A stretch of 64,000 bases of DNA, taken from Chlorobaculum thiosulfatiphilum. Its GTDB lineage: Bacteria > Bacteroidota > Chlorobiia > Chlorobiales > Chlorobiaceae. The position numbers and the translations under genes were made by a program. Location of the stretch: NCBI RefSeq assembly GCF_006265165.1, contig NZ_VDCH01000008.1:1-64000 (forward strand), in the 5' to 3' direction. This document shows positions 1 to 9,383 of the stretch, in pieces. The notes beneath the pieces were generated by a model, which was not told where the DNA came from, did no database searches, and saw nothing but the letters and a program-made list of their open reading frames with translations. Each line of letters begins with the position of its first letter. Positions within the stretch are counted from its first letter, which is position 1.

Positions 1-2360
1 TCGGAAGCCGCCAGTCGTTTCCTCACGGCGAGCGACTCACGGAAAGCGTTGAGAGCGCCGTCGAGATCGCCCTGGTCGCGGAGCACGTCGCCTTGATCAA
101 CGATAAGCCTACAATTGTGATGGAGCCAAAAAGGCATTTCCCTGTTTTCAGAAGGAAGCGTTTCAAGCCAGTCGGCGACGGAACTCAAAGCGCTGGATAC
201 AAGGTCAAGCCGTCCCAACTCCTCCAGCCGGTCGGCGATAGCGTAGAGGAGCGGGTTCGCCAGCGCCTCCCAGTGGTTGTGCTGGCGGTCGGCGCGGAGC
301 AGCGCTCCGGCATGGTTCAGGAGAGCGGTGGCGTCACTGAGTTTGCTGTTGTTTTCGGAGGGGTTCAGCGCTTCGGCAAGCGCATCGCGCAGCCAGTGAG
401 CGAGCCGGTCGCCCAGCGCGGCTTCAGGGCTTTGAGCATCGCGAGCGAAACGGTAGGCCAGCACATGGGTGAAGCGCCAGTGGCCGCTCTCCGCAAGGCG
501 GAAGAGGCCGCGCTGGACAAGGCTTCGGAGGTGTTCGCGGAGGCGGTTTCTGCCGGCATCGCCGGATTCGGCAAGGCCGGTCGCCGCCGCCATCGCTTCG
601 AGCAAAAAGGGGGTGGGGGCCAGCAGGCCCGCTGCGGCGAGCATGAGCTGGCCGGTCTCATCAAGGCCGCGAATGCTGCGCTCGTAGAGCCAGTGGAGTG
701 TTCGTTCGGCCTGCCGGGGGTCACTGAGCAGCGGCAGCCCTTCGGCCTTCCAGCCGCGAATCAGTTCCGCAGGCTCTTCGTCATCGCGCACGAGGAGGTT
801 GCCAGCCCAGTTGAGGGCAAGCGGGTGGCCTTCGAGCAGCTCCAGTACGCTTTGCCGGATTGCCGGGTCAAGAGGCCGACTCGCCGTGAGCGAGTCGAAG
901 AGGCGGGCCGACTCGTCGGGTTGGAGCGCCTCCCTGAGTTCGATGCTCTCCGACGCCGCCGACTGGGTGCTCAGGCGGGTAAGCAGCAGGTGGCGGCACT
1001 CGTGGGAGAGCACGCCGAGCAGCTCCGGCATGGTTGTGCGCTCCTCCTCGCCGTCGGCCTCTTCGCCCCCTTCGATGACGAGCAGTACCCGGCGTACGCG
1101 GAAAGCTTCGGTGGCCCGGTCGCGTGCCGGAGCGTTGTTCATGAAATCGTAGCCTTGCAGGCGGTTGGCAAGGGCGTTCCATGCCGGTTCGGCACGACCG
1201 TGAAGGGCGTAGAGGTCGAGATAGAGAATGCCGTCAGGAAAGGGCGTTGCGTCGAGAGAAGCACGATTGGCGCCGACAATTTCCGCGAGAGCGCTCGCCG
1301 CAAGGGCGGTCTTGCCGAGGCCCGCAGGCCCGACGACGGCGGTGTTCAGCCCGGCGCGCAGGCGCTCGGTGAGCTGCTTCAGCTCTTTGTCGCGCCCCGT
1401 GAAGTGTTCAGCCAGGGGCGGGAGTTCGCAGGGGATTCGCATCTTTTTCTGCGCGCCAAACGAGCCGTGATCGATTCTGATGACGGTTTCATGCACGACC
1501 GGTAACGCTGCGGCAGCGCCCGACGAATTGCTCGTCAATGCGCCTGAAGCAGGAGAGCGGGCTGCGAGCACGTTGTTTATCAGGAGATTCCTTGCCGAAT
1601 CACATACCTGCGCGCTACGGTCACGCGGTTTGGAGATGGAGAGGTGATCCTCGTCGAGCCCAACCGGTTCGGAGCCTGTGCCCGGATTGGCCGATGTGGG
1701 GTTCACAATGGGCAAAACTCCCCGGACGCTGCATAATTCGTAATAGGTGGCTGTTTTGATTCCGAGCGCTGGTGCATGGTTCTGGTACCAGCCATAGAGG
1801 TCGCGAAGGTGAGCATCATGCAGGCGAAGCTCTTCGATGCTGACGGTGCTGCCAAAAACCCCTCGAAATGTATCAACAAGCGTGGCAAGCTCAGCCCCGG
1901 CGTGAGGCGTGGCGAGGAATAGAACGGCTCTCGACTGTTCGGCAACCGCTTTCTTATGCGGATCAGGGGATTCGCTGGCTTTGCGAAGCAACTGTTTCAC
2001 CAGCAGGCCGCCGAGGCTGTGGCCGATGAACATGAGAGGGCGTTGGCCGAGACCCTTCTGGGCCATGCGGTCGAGCACCTGAAGCGCCCGGTCGGGCAGG
2101 GCCATCGTGTGCCCGGAATCGTTAGAGCCGAGGCCAAACAGACGCTTGAATCGAGGCCACCGCGACGGACTGGCCGCATAATTGAGCGACCAGACACCAA
2201 CCTGCGGAAACTCGTCGCCCAGCCAGTGCGGCCAGGAGGTCGAGTCATCCTTTCCGTAACGCCAAGCGCCAAAGGCGTCGTCACCCAAGCCGTGGACGAA
2301 GAGCACATCCGCCTTGCGGTTGGTCTTGTCACAGCCGGAAATTGGAATCAGCTCACTCAT
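1..2360 (-). CDS. STAND-class protein: serine esterase, NB-ARC ATPase and TPR repeats (3' end outside window)
   Basis: I translated this frame by hand from the ATG at 2360 down to base 1 (786 codons) without meeting a stop, so the C-terminus lies beyond the window. The N-terminus looks like an alpha/beta hydrolase of the PGAP1/DUF676 type: DVLFVHGLGDD near residue 20, the nucleophile elbow GHSLGG (Ser115) and LFLATPHAGAE soon after. A P-loop GPAGLGKTAL follows (Lys350), then an LLVIEGGEE Walker B-like strand and HPLALNWAGNLL, as in NB-ARC NTPases. The visible C-terminal part is helical and ends in TPR-like sequence (GDLDGALNAFRESLAVRKRLA). Such fusions occur among STAND signalling and anti-phage proteins; the esterase would be the effector and the TPRs the sensor. 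That role is inference. The gene stands alone, tail to tail with nothing visible. Confidence 0.85.
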   Translation of the reverse strand, partial: MSELIPISGCDKTNRKADVLFVHGLGDDAFGAWRYGKDDSTSWPHWLGDEFPQVGVWSLNYAASPSRWPRFKRLFGLGSNDSGHTMALPDRALQVLDRMAQKGLGQRPLMFIGHSLGGLLVKQLLRKASESPDPHKKAVAEQSRAVLFLATPHAGAELATLVDTFRGVFGSTVSIEELRLHDAHLRDLYGWYQNHAPALGIKTATYYELCSVRGVLPIVNPTSANPGTGSEPVGLDEDHLSISKPRDRSAQVCDSARNLLINNVLAARSPASGALTSNSSGAAAALPVVHETVIRIDHGSFGAQKKMRIPCELPPLAEHFTGRDKELKQLTERLRAGLNTAVVGPAGLGKTALAASALAEIVGANRASLDATPFPDGILYLDLYALHGRAEPAWNALANRLQGYDFMNNAPARDRATEAFRVRRVLLVIEGGEEADGEEERTTMPELLGVLSHECRHLLLTRLSTQSAASESIELREALQPDESARLFDSLTASRPLDPAIRQSVLELLEGHPLALNWAGNLLVRDDEEPAELIRGWKAEGLPLLSDPRQAERTLHWLYERSIRGLDETGQLMLAAAGLLAPTPFLLEAMAAATGLAESGDAGRNRLREHLRSLVQRGLFRLAESGHWRFTHVLAYRFARDAQSPEAALGDRLAHWLRDALAEALNPSENNSKLSDATALLNHAGALLRADRQHNHWEALANPLLYAIADRLEELGRLDLVSSALSSVADWLETLPSENREMPFWLHHNCRLIVDQGDVLRDQGDLDGALNAFRESLAVRKRLAAS

Positions 2361-2580
2361 GGTTTATTATGCAGGTCAATGATCGGTGATTTATCGATGC
2401 TATGGGAGCCGTTGTTCGGCATTGTTGACCAACCTTTAGTATTCGCGTAGTGCCGCATTCTTTTGAACGTAATTTACTCAAGCGTCATGAGTGCGCAAAG
2501 CGGAGTATGTATTCCGCTGTTGCGTGAAACCTGAGAGCAACGAGGCATATCTGACAGATCCGTCCGATCAGTCAGCAAAC

Positions 2581-2616
2581 AAAAAAAGCCGCCCTTTTTC
2601 AAGGCGGCTTTTTTTC
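2581..2616 (-). terminator. Rho-independent terminator of metK-ahcY (bidirectional)
   Basis: The inverted repeat AAGCCGCC / GGCGGCTT has an A-run on one side and a T-run on the other, so it can work in both directions. It lies about 25 bases beyond the ahcY stop codon and would end the metK-ahcY transcript. Confidence 0.85.
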
Positions 2617-2640
2617 GTCGATCCTTCGTAAAACCGGGGA

Positions 2641-4056
2641 TCAGTAGCGGTAGTGTTCGGGCTTGTAGGGGCCTTCGACCGGGACGCTGATGTAGTCGGC
2701 CTGCTCCTGGGTGAGCGTGGTCAGCTTGACGCCGATCTGGCCGAGGTGCAGGCGGGCCACCTCTTCGTCGAGCTGCTTGGGCAGGCGATAGACATCGACC
2801 GCGTAGTCGTTCTTCCAGAGTTCGATCTGGGCGAGGGTCTGGTTGGTGAAGGAGTTGCTCATCACGAACGACGGGTGGCCGGTGGCGCAACCAAGGTTCA
2901 CCAGACGGCCTTCGGCCAGCAGGTAGATGCAGCGGCCATCCTCGAAGACGTACTTGTCAACCTGCGGCTTGATGTTGATCTTCGTCGCGCCCTTGAAGTT
3001 GTTGAGCGCATCGACCTGGATTTCGTTGTCGAAGTGGCCGATGTTGCAGACAATCGCCTCGTCGGGCATCTGCTTCAAGTGTTCGAGGGTGATGACATCC
3101 TTGTTGCCGGTGGTGGTAACGTAGATGTTGCCCTCTTTGATGGCCTCTTCCATGGTGGTGACTTCAAAGCCCTCCATCGCCGCCTGCAATGCGCAGATCG
3201 GGTCGATCTCGGTGACGATCACGCGAGCGCCGTAGGAGCGCATCGAGTGGGCGCAGCCTTTGCCGACGTCGCCATAGCCGAGCACGACGGCCACTTTTCC
3301 GGCGATCATGACGTCCGTGGCGCGCTTGATGCCGTCAGCGAGCGACTCGCGGCAGCCGTAGAGGTTGTCGAACTTCGACTTGGTGACCGAGTCGTTGACG
3401 TTGATGGCCGGGAAGAGCAGTTCGCCCTTTTCCATCATCTGGTAGAGGCGATGCACGCCGGTGGTGGTCTCCTCGGAGACGCCCTTCATGTCGGCAGCAA
3501 CCTTGTGCCAGCGCTGGGTGTCTTCGGCGAAGACGTCCTTGAGCTGCTGGTAGAGAGCCTTCTCTTCAGCGTTGCCGGGAACCTTGTCGAGCAGCGAAGG
3601 CTCGTTCTCGATCTTGTAGCCGAGGTGGATCATCAGTGTCGCGTCGCCACCGTCATCGACAATGAGGTTGGGGCCAAGGCCGCCTTCGAATTCGAGAATC
3701 TGGCGGGTGCACCACCAGTACTCGTCGAGGGTCTCGCCCTTCCAGGCGTACACCGGCACACCGGCGGCGGCGATGGCCGCGGCGGCGTGATCCTGCGTCG
3801 AGAAGATGTTGCAGCTCGCCCAGCGCACGTCCGCGCCGAGTTCGACGAGCGTCTCGATCAGGACGGCGGTCTGGATGGTCATGTGCAGGGAGCCAGCGAT
3901 GCGGGCGCCCGCGAGCGGTTTCTTGCCTTCGTACTTCTTGCGCGTAGCCATCAGGCCCGGCATCTCTTTTTCAGCGATTTCGATCTCTTTGCGGCCCCAT
4001 TCGGCGAGCGTTATATCGGCCACCTTGTATTGGAGCACTGCGGCTTCAGTTGTCAT
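2641..4056 (-). CDS. ahcY: adenosylhomocysteinase (SAH hydrolase)
   Basis: It hydrolyses S-adenosylhomocysteine to homocysteine and adenosine, closing the SAM cycle in the cytoplasm. The 471-residue product has the normal length for the long bacterial form. N-terminal signatures include [15 protein letters not shown] and [16 protein letters not shown]. The NAD-binding glycine-rich motif GYGDVGKG is at residues 260-267, and the C-terminus ends in the typical PYKPEHYRY tail. It is the second gene of an operon with metK, 84 bases downstream of the metK stop, and a strong terminator follows it. Control is probably through the leader RNA in front of metK. In a chlorophototroph the SAM cycle also serves many bacteriochlorophyll methylations (general knowledge). 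Confidence 0.97.
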   Translation of the reverse strand: MTTEAAVLQYKVADITLAEWGRKEIEIAEKEMPGLMATRKKYEGKKPLAGARIAGSLHMTIQTAVLIETLVELGADVRWASCNIFSTQDHAAAAIAAAGVPVYAWKGETLDEYWWCTRQILEFEGGLGPNLIVDDGGDATLMIHLGYKIENEPSLLDKVPGNAEEKALYQQLKDVFAEDTQRWHKVAADMKGVSEETTTGVHRLYQMMEKGELLFPAINVNDSVTKSKFDNLYGCRESLADGIKRATDVMIAGKVAVVLGYGDVGKGCAHSMRSYGARVIVTEIDPICALQAAMEGFEVTTMEEAIKEGNIYVTTTGNKDVITLEHLKQMPDEAIVCNIGHFDNEIQVDALNNFKGATKINIKPQVDKYVFEDGRCIYLLAEGRLVNLGCATGHPSFVMSNSFTNQTLAQIELWKNDYAVDVYRLPKQLDEEVARLHLGQIGVKLTTLTQEQADYISVPVEGPYKPEHYRY

Positions 4057-4092
4057 GATGTGTGTTTTTTGTCAGTTGGTTCGGAACAGGGG

Positions 4093-4125
4093 AAAGCCCC
4101 TGCAAAACGCGTTCGCAGAGGCTTT
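4093..4125 (-). other. hairpin in the metK-ahcY spacer
   Basis: Read on the minus strand, AAAGCCTCTGC and GCAGGGGCTTT can form an 11-bp stem (one G-U pair) with an 11-nt loop. There is no U-run after it, so it is not a standard terminator. It could stabilise the upstream message or set the ahcY/metK ratio; this is inference. Confidence 0.4.
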
Positions 4126-4140
4126 CAAAGGATTTATGGA

Positions 4141-5352
4141 TCAGAGGCCGAAAGCGGCTTTCAGCTCGCCGACCTTCTCGGTCTTTTCCCACGGGAAGAT
4201 GTCGCGGCCGAAGTGACCGTAAGCGGCGGAGTCGCGGTAGCACCAGCCGTGCGGGCGGTCGAGGTTGAAGCGGCGGATGATGGCCAGCGGGCGAAGATCG
4301 AAGATCGCCTCGGCTTTTTCCTGAATCTGCTCGTCGGACAGGCCGTGCTTGCCGGTGCCGTGGGTGTTGATGTAGATCGAGACCGGACGGGCCACGCCGA
4401 TGGCGTAGGAGACCTGCACGGTGCACTTGTCGGCCAGATCAGCGGCAACGATGTTCTTGGCCACGTGGCGGGCTGCGTAAGCCGCGCTGCGGTCAACCTT
4501 CGACGGGTCTTTGCCGCTGAACGCGCCACCGCCGTGCGGAGCTGCGCCGCCGTAGGTGTCCACGATGATCTTGCGGCCGGTCAGACCGGTATCGCCGTGA
4601 GGGCCACCGATTTCGAAGCGGCCGGTCGGGTTGATGTGGAACTTGGTGTTCTCGTCGATCAGCTCGGCGGGGATCACCTTCCTGACGACGTTCTCGATGA
4701 TGTCGTTCTTGATGACCGCCTGGAACTCGGCTTCGCTCATGCCTGCCGGCTCGGGATCGTGCTGGGTGGAAACAACCACGGCATCGACGCGGGCGACCTT
4801 CTCGTCAACGTACTCGAGCGTGACCTGGCTCTTGGAATCGGGGCGGAGGTAAGTCATGATCTGGCCAGCCTTGCGGATGTCGGCCAGAACCTTCACGAGC
4901 TGCTGGGCGAACTGGATGGCGGCAGGCATCAGCTCCGGGGTCTCGGTGCAGGCGTAGCCGAACATCATACCCTGGTCGCCGGCGCCGACGCGGTCGAACT
5001 CGTCAGCGATCTCTTCCTTGCGATCCACGCCACGGTTGATGTCGGGCGACTGCGAATGCAGGGCGGAGAGGACACCGCAGGAGTTTGCGTCGAACATGTA
5101 TTCACCTTTGGTGTAACCAATCTCGGTGATGGTCTTGCGGGCGATAGTCTGAACATCCACAATGCCTTTGGTGGTGACTTCGCCGCCGACGATCACCTGT
5201 CCGGTGGTGACGAAGGTTTCGCAGGCGACGCGGGAGTTGGGATCCTGCTTGATGAATTCGTCGAGAATCGCATCGGAAATCTGGTCGGCTACCTTGTCCG
5301 GATGGCCTTCTGAAACTGATTCGGAGGTAAAGAAGTACCTTGATTGTGACAT
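4141..5352 (-). CDS. metK: S-adenosylmethionine synthetase
   Basis: MetK makes SAM from methionine and ATP. The 403-residue protein has the usual length and family signatures: [24 protein letters not shown] at the N-terminus, [12 protein letters not shown] in the middle, and the glycine-rich [19 protein letters not shown] with [10 protein letters not shown] near the end. The ATG at 5352 is preceded by AAAGGGAA at ribosome-binding distance. It is the first gene of the metK-ahcY operon. A roughly 200-nt untranslated leader with a compact fold precedes it, driven by a good Chlorobi-type promoter, so expression is probably tuned by SAM or SAH at the RNA level. Confidence 0.97.
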   Translation of the reverse strand: MSQSRYFFTSESVSEGHPDKVADQISDAILDEFIKQDPNSRVACETFVTTGQVIVGGEVTTKGIVDVQTIARKTITEIGYTKGEYMFDANSCGVLSALHSQSPDINRGVDRKEEIADEFDRVGAGDQGMMFGYACTETPELMPAAIQFAQQLVKVLADIRKAGQIMTYLRPDSKSQVTLEYVDEKVARVDAVVVSTQHDPEPAGMSEAEFQAVIKNDIIENVVRKVIPAELIDENTKFHINPTGRFEIGGPHGDTGLTGRKIIVDTYGGAAPHGGGAFSGKDPSKVDRSAAYAARHVAKNIVAADLADKCTVQVSYAIGVARPVSIYINTHGTGKHGLSDEQIQEKAEAIFDLRPLAIIRRFNLDRPHGWCYRDSAAYGHFGRDIFPWEKTEKVGELKAAFGL

Positions 5353-5458
5353 AGTTTCCCTTTCGGTTTTTTGTTAATCGAACGACAAGAACGGCAGGCG
5401 TCCGGCGGGTTGCCGAAGCGGTATTCTCGTGAAGGTGAATGTCGTGAAGGGACAGACG

Positions 5459-5525
5459 GGACACGGGAAGCCTTTCGGCAAGCTCCGGGGACGAATCCCG
5501 CAAGAGAGCTTTTGGCACCGTGTCC
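5459..5525 (-). ncRNA. structured metK leader, candidate SAM-Chlorobi RNA
   Basis: On the minus strand the leader can fold as follows. An outer stem pairs GGACACGG (5525-5518) with CCCGTGTCC (5467-5459). Inside it, AAGCTC pairs with GAGCTT, enclosing a CGGG-loop-CCCG hairpin, and a GCC-GAAA-GGC tetraloop hairpin follows. Established knowledge: the SAM-Chlorobi motif was predicted upstream of metK/ahcY operons in Chlorobi and its mechanism is unresolved. Position and gene context match; I could not check the covariance model, so the family name is an assignment by context plus fold. Confidence 0.7.
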
Positions 5526-5556
5526 ATAGGTAATGGGGATGCCGGAAAATCAGCAA

Positions 5557-5589
5557 CAAATGTACGAATTGGCGTGATGCGATGCAAAA
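5557..5589 (-). promoter_or_regulatory. promoter of metK-ahcY, Bacteroidetes/Chlorobi type
   Basis: On the minus strand TTTG (5588-5585), 20 nt, then TACATTTG (5564-5557) matches the -33/-7 consensus TTTG-N19-21-TAnnTTTG exactly. Transcription would start near 5550, which places the whole structured leader in the mRNA. Confidence 0.75.
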
Positions 5590-5749
5590 GTTTTGTGCTC
5601 TTTTGGGGAAAAGTAAACGGTGTGGACGAAGGGGACGATATGGACGGAAGAGGGGCGGAATTGTTAGCGGGGAGTTTACAATTCGGGGGCGGGCAATGGT
5701 TTATCTTTTCGGGTGAATTTGGCGTTTTGCAAAGCAACTGAAAGTTACC

Positions 5750-7474
5750 ATGAGCATCGGTCGTTTGTTCGGGAAATCGGGCGCGGTTTTCGCGCTGTTC
5801 GTGCTGCTTCAGTTTCCGGCGGCGGCATGGGCGGAGCCGTGGAAGTTCGGCGTGATGGGCGACACGCAGTGGACATGCGCCGATCCGTCGGGGCAAAATC
5901 CGCGCACCGTGCCGGTTTCGATTATCGGGCAGGTGAACCGGCAGTTCATCGATGCTGGCGTGAAGTTCGTCATCCAGGTTGGCGACCTGAGCGACGACGG
6001 CAAGGAGGTGTCCGAGGAGGTTCGCGTCGCAGCGGCCCGGCCGCTCATCGATGCCGGGATCGGATTCTTCGCCTTCCGGGGCAACCACGAGGCTCAAAAG
6101 AAAAACGATAACGGCTACGGCGCACCCGGCTTCCGGCAGCGCTACCGGCAGACTCGCGATGGCGGTTTCAGAAAAACGGACGGCAATTCCTTTATCGTGG
6201 GTTCGAACTTCAGCAGCCCGGTCGAGGTGAGCCGCGATCTCGACGGCTTGAGCTACTCGTTCGATTGCGGCGACGGCGAGGAGCGCGCCCGTTTCGTCAT
6301 CATCGACAACTGGCCGCTGCCGGGCCGCCTGGTCGCCAATTCGACGCACTACCCCTCCGGCTGCACCGTCGCCGACCAGCAGCCGTGGATCGGCGAGCGG
6401 CTCGACCGCCGGACACGCGGCGCGGCGCACACTTTTGTTCTGTCGCATCAGCCGCTCATCGGCGCGGGGCATCAGGACACGCTCTTCAGCGGATACGCCA
6501 ACGAGCATCCGGAGTGGCAGAACGCATTTTTCGAGAGCCTGCAAGACAACGGCGTCCGCCTCTTCATCTGCGGTCACGACCACATCCACCAGCGCTCGCT
6601 CGTCACGAGTCCGGACGGCAAGTCGAAGGTCGAACAGCTCATCGCCCAGTCGGTCAGCACCAAATTCTACACGCCGAAAGTTCTCGACGACGCCAAATGG
6701 TTCGGTCAGAAAAGCCGCGAGATTTCGATTTCGCAGGAGCACGAGGCGGTCGGCTACTATATCTTTACCATCGACGGCCCGACGGTGACGGTCGATTACT
6801 GGGCCGACGAGGACGGCCACTGGCAATCCGACGCCGCCTATCCGCAAGGCGCGGGCCGTCCGGACACCGGCGTGACGCCGCAATTTCATTTCGTCAAAAA
6901 AGAGCACTGGAGCTACAGCCTGAACGGCAAGCAGTTCCTCGTTGCGCAGGGGGCGAGTTATACAGTGGTGCGCGATGGGCGCGATGGGCGCGACGGCAGC
7001 GAGGCCCGGGTTCTCGACGGTGTGAACGCGAGCGAGTCGCGGGACGCCAGCCTCGACACTGCTGGCGGCAAGGGACGGCCTCTGACCAAGGTGGTCAATA
7101 CCGGCTGGATTGCCGCCGGGTCATCGAAGCACCGGAGCGGCAATCTGGCGACTCCCCTCTTTTTCATCAGCGGACTCGGCGAGCTTGGCGGCGACCGCGC
7201 CGACACATTCGTGCTGTCGATGAGCTACGATCCGGCGAAGATTCGTCCGGAAGCGATTGCCAGCGGGCGGTTCGGCCTCGTGACGCGGGACTCCGCCAGG
7301 CGGTGGATCAACGCGGTCGAGGCCAACAGCGGCGGAACGGCAACCTTTATCGACGGGCCGTGGAAGCGGGGTTACGCCCTCGGTTCGCACGGCATCGACC
7401 GCAAGCATCAGTGCGCCTGGGCGGTAATAAACCACGAGGGCGCTTTTGCCGTGGCGAATTTTTCTGCACATTGA
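5750..7474 (+). CDS. secreted metallophosphoesterase
   Basis: The 574-residue protein opens with a signal peptide (hydrophobic AVFALFVLLQFPAAAWA, likely cut near residue 28). A calcineurin-like phosphoesterase domain follows with its metal-ligand motifs in order: GDTQW, GDLSDDG, GNHE and CGHDHIH. The region after about residue 330 has no motif I recognise. The substrate cannot be told from sequence; the family includes nucleotidases, phosphodiesterases and acid phosphatases. The product is predicted to be periplasmic or outer-membrane associated. It is transcribed divergently from metK across an approximately 400-bp gap that holds the metK promoter and leader. No operon partner is evident, as the next gene is 84 bases away with its own ribosome-binding site. 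Confidence 0.85.
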   Translation: MSIGRLFGKSGAVFALFVLLQFPAAAWAEPWKFGVMGDTQWTCADPSGQNPRTVPVSIIGQVNRQFIDAGVKFVIQVGDLSDDGKEVSEEVRVAAARPLIDAGIGFFAFRGNHEAQKKNDNGYGAPGFRQRYRQTRDGGFRKTDGNSFIVGSNFSSPVEVSRDLDGLSYSFDCGDGEERARFVIIDNWPLPGRLVANSTHYPSGCTVADQQPWIGERLDRRTRGAAHTFVLSHQPLIGAGHQDTLFSGYANEHPEWQNAFFESLQDNGVRLFICGHDHIHQRSLVTSPDGKSKVEQLIAQSVSTKFYTPKVLDDAKWFGQKSREISISQEHEAVGYYIFTIDGPTVTVDYWADEDGHWQSDAAYPQGAGRPDTGVTPQFHFVKKEHWSYSLNGKQFLVAQGASYTVVRDGRDGRDGSEARVLDGVNASESRDASLDTAGGKGRPLTKVVNTGWIAAGSSKHRSGNLATPLFFISGLGELGGDRADTFVLSMSYDPAKIRPEAIASGRFGLVTRDSARRWINAVEANSGGTATFIDGPWKRGYALGSHGIDRKHQCAWAVINHEGAFAVANFSAH

Positions 7475-7558
7475 AGCTCAAGCCCTGGCCGTCAATTCAA
7501 GAAAGGCTAACTGAAATGGAGGTCTGATAACCGGAATGTCCTGCAACCGGAGACAACC

Positions 7559-8071
7559 ATGCTTCTGCAAAAATCCAAAGTTCTGGTGCTCAACGCGAGT
7601 TACGAACCGCTGAGCATCTGCGACGCCCGCAATGCCGTGCTGCTGCTCTTCTGCGGCAAGGCGATGATGGTCGCCAGCCATCCGGAACACCGCATCCACA
7701 CGGTGACGAAGAGCTATCCGCTGCCGAGCATCGTGAGGCTGATGGTTTACGTGAGAATCGATTACCGGAGCGCTGTGCTGAACCGGAAAAACCTCTTCAT
7801 GCGGGATGGATTCAGGTGTCAGTATTGCGGACGCAAGGATGAAACGCTGACGGTCGATCACGTGATTCCGAAATCACGCGGAGGCGAGGATGCCTGGGAG
7901 AATCTCACCACCGCCTGCAAGCCCTGCAATACGAAGAAGGGCAACCGCACACCAGCCGAGGCGGGGATGGCAATGCTGAAAAAGCCGTGCAGGCCGAGCA
8001 ACATCACGCTCATGCGCCAGCACTACCTCTCGATCTCCGACGAGTGGAAGCCCTACCTTTTCATGAGCTGA
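7559..8071 (+). CDS. HNH endonuclease family protein
   Basis: The 170-residue protein has an N-terminal region starting [12 protein letters not shown] and a C-terminal HNH module. Cysteine pairs CQYC and CKPC could bind zinc and frame the core [18 protein letters not shown], which holds the catalytic His. This architecture is common as a stand-alone housekeeping-like gene in many phyla, including cyanobacteria and Bacteroidetes, and its biological role is not settled. The start is supported by GGAG seven bases upstream of the ATG. A weak inverted repeat (8070-8095) lies at the end, between this gene and the convergent sugar nucleotidyltransferase. I see no toxin-antitoxin or phage context. 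Confidence 0.88.
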   Translation: MLLQKSKVLVLNASYEPLSICDARNAVLLLFCGKAMMVASHPEHRIHTVTKSYPLPSIVRLMVYVRIDYRSAVLNRKNLFMRDGFRCQYCGRKDETLTVDHVIPKSRGGEDAWENLTTACKPCNTKKGNRTPAEAGMAMLKKPCRPSNITLMRQHYLSISDEWKPYLFMS

Positions 8072-8108
8072 CCGGCCAGCCTTCGCCAGCCGGTCGCTTG
8101 CCATCCGT

Positions 8109-9086
8109 TCAGCCCATCCGTATTTCCGAATAGTCGCCAATGTTCAGCTCGTGCCCCATCGCCGAAACAAGGGCGTTGTTGCCGACGATCGACCGGTCGA
8201 GCATGATGTCGCTGACCTGCGATTTCTGGCCGATGATGGAGTTCATGATGATGGAGTCCTTGACGACGGCGTTCTCGGCGATAGTGGCGTTCGGGCCGAT
8301 GATGGAGTTGGTGACGGTGGCGCTGTCGGCGATAAATACCGGAGGGTTGATAATGCAGCCGGGCAACGATTTTTCCTGATGATTTTTGTGCAGGAGCACC
8401 TCGTTGGTCGAGAGGAGCGTTTCGGATTTGCCGCAGTCGTACCACCCCTGCACCGGAAAGGTCGAGAAGGGTTCGCCAAGATCGATCATGTGCTGCAAGG
8501 CGTCGGTAAGCTGGAATTCGCCTTTGGTGCGGATGTTATTGGCGATGATGTGCTCGATGCTGCTGAAGAGCGTTCCGGCCCGATGGAGGAAATAGAGACC
8601 GACAAGGGCGAGATTGCTGACCGGCTCTTCCGGTTTTTCGACGAGCCTGACGATCCGGTCGCCCTCGGTGACCGCCACGCCGAAGCGGCGCGGATCTTCG
8701 ACCTCCCTGACGCCGAGCGATGAAACGGAGCTGCCGAGCACAGGCATGAGATCGACATCGAAAATGGTGTCGCCGAGAATGATGAAGAGCGGTTCGTCAT
8801 CCAGGACATTCGGCCTGCACATATGGACGGCATGGGCAAGACCGAGCTGCTCCGACTGGGTGACGAAGGTCAACTTGATCGAATAGTTCGAGGTGAGATA
8901 CTCCTCGATCTTGCTGCCGAGATAACCGACGATGATCACCGCCTCATCGATTCCCGACTCAATGAGCTTGTCCATGATATGACCGATGATCGGCTTTCCG
9001 GCGACGTTGAGCAAAACCTTCGGCTGAGAGAAGGTATGAGGACGAAGCCGACTGCCGACTCCGGCAACAGGAATGATAGCTTTCAT
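8109..9086 (-). CDS. sugar nucleotidyltransferase with left-handed beta-helix domain
   Basis: The 325-residue protein starts MKAIIPVAGVGSRLRPHT, the nucleotide-binding signature of NDP-sugar pyrophosphorylases, followed by QPKVLLNVAGKPI and the metal-binding ILGDTIF. Residues after about 245 form hexapeptide-type repeats (PVFIADSATVTNSIIGPNATI and similar), a left-handed beta-helix. It should activate a sugar-1-phosphate with a nucleoside triphosphate for cell-surface polysaccharide or glycolipid synthesis. The exact sugar (glucose, mannose) and nucleotide (dTTP, UTP, GTP) cannot be decided from sequence alone. It stands convergent to the HNH gene, with a 297-bp gap to the Nudix gene on the other side. 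Confidence 0.9.
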   Translation of the reverse strand: MKAIIPVAGVGSRLRPHTFSQPKVLLNVAGKPIIGHIMDKLIESGIDEAVIIVGYLGSKIEEYLTSNYSIKLTFVTQSEQLGLAHAVHMCRPNVLDDEPLFIILGDTIFDVDLMPVLGSSVSSLGVREVEDPRRFGVAVTEGDRIVRLVEKPEEPVSNLALVGLYFLHRAGTLFSSIEHIIANNIRTKGEFQLTDALQHMIDLGEPFSTFPVQGWYDCGKSETLLSTNEVLLHKNHQEKSLPGCIINPPVFIADSATVTNSIIGPNATIAENAVVKDSIIMNSIIGQKSQVSDIMLDRSIVGNNALVSAMGHELNIGDYSEIRMG

Positions 9087-9323
9087 GCCAGGGGTTGTTT
9101 TGGTTGACTGTATATATTCGAGTGAATTTACTTTAATAACAGGAATTTATCATCATCCGGAAGTCCGGGAAACTTCGCCGTTCAACAGAGTCCGGCGAGT
9201 GCAATTCAAGCGAGCGAAGCGCTTGGGGCGCGGTTTTCAGGACGGAAAAGATCATTGTGACATGATGGTGAAATCATCATGGAAAAAAGCTGAAATGCTT
9301 TATCTTTTGCACTGGCCGGACTC

Positions 9324-9337
9324 ATAACGATCGTTAT
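9324..9337. promoter_or_regulatory. 14-bp perfect palindrome, TAAC-N4-GTTA class
   Basis: ATAACGATCGTTAT reads the same on both strands and sits 47 bases upstream of the Nudix gene start. Its core TAAC-N4-GTTA recurs at 26847-26864 and 29636-29648 in front of the two cystathionine synthase/lyase genes. It is a plausible operator for a dimeric regulator, but the regulator is unknown. Confidence 0.4.
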
Positions 9338-9383
9338 TGAATAAGCGCCGGTCGATTCAACGATTCACCTCCGTCAGGCAATC

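Noticed and set aside
93-1505. 470-codon open frame on the plus strand
   Set aside because: It is the reverse shadow of the STAND gene read on the minus strand, with no recognisable domain.
2653-5313. 886-codon open frame on the plus strand opposite ahcY-metK
   Set aside because: It is antisense to two genes with full family motifs; high-GC codon bias opens the reverse frame.
8070-8095. inverted repeat GACCGGC / GCCGGTC at the end of the HNH gene
   Set aside because: It has no T-run and overlaps the stop codon, so it is not claimed as a terminator.
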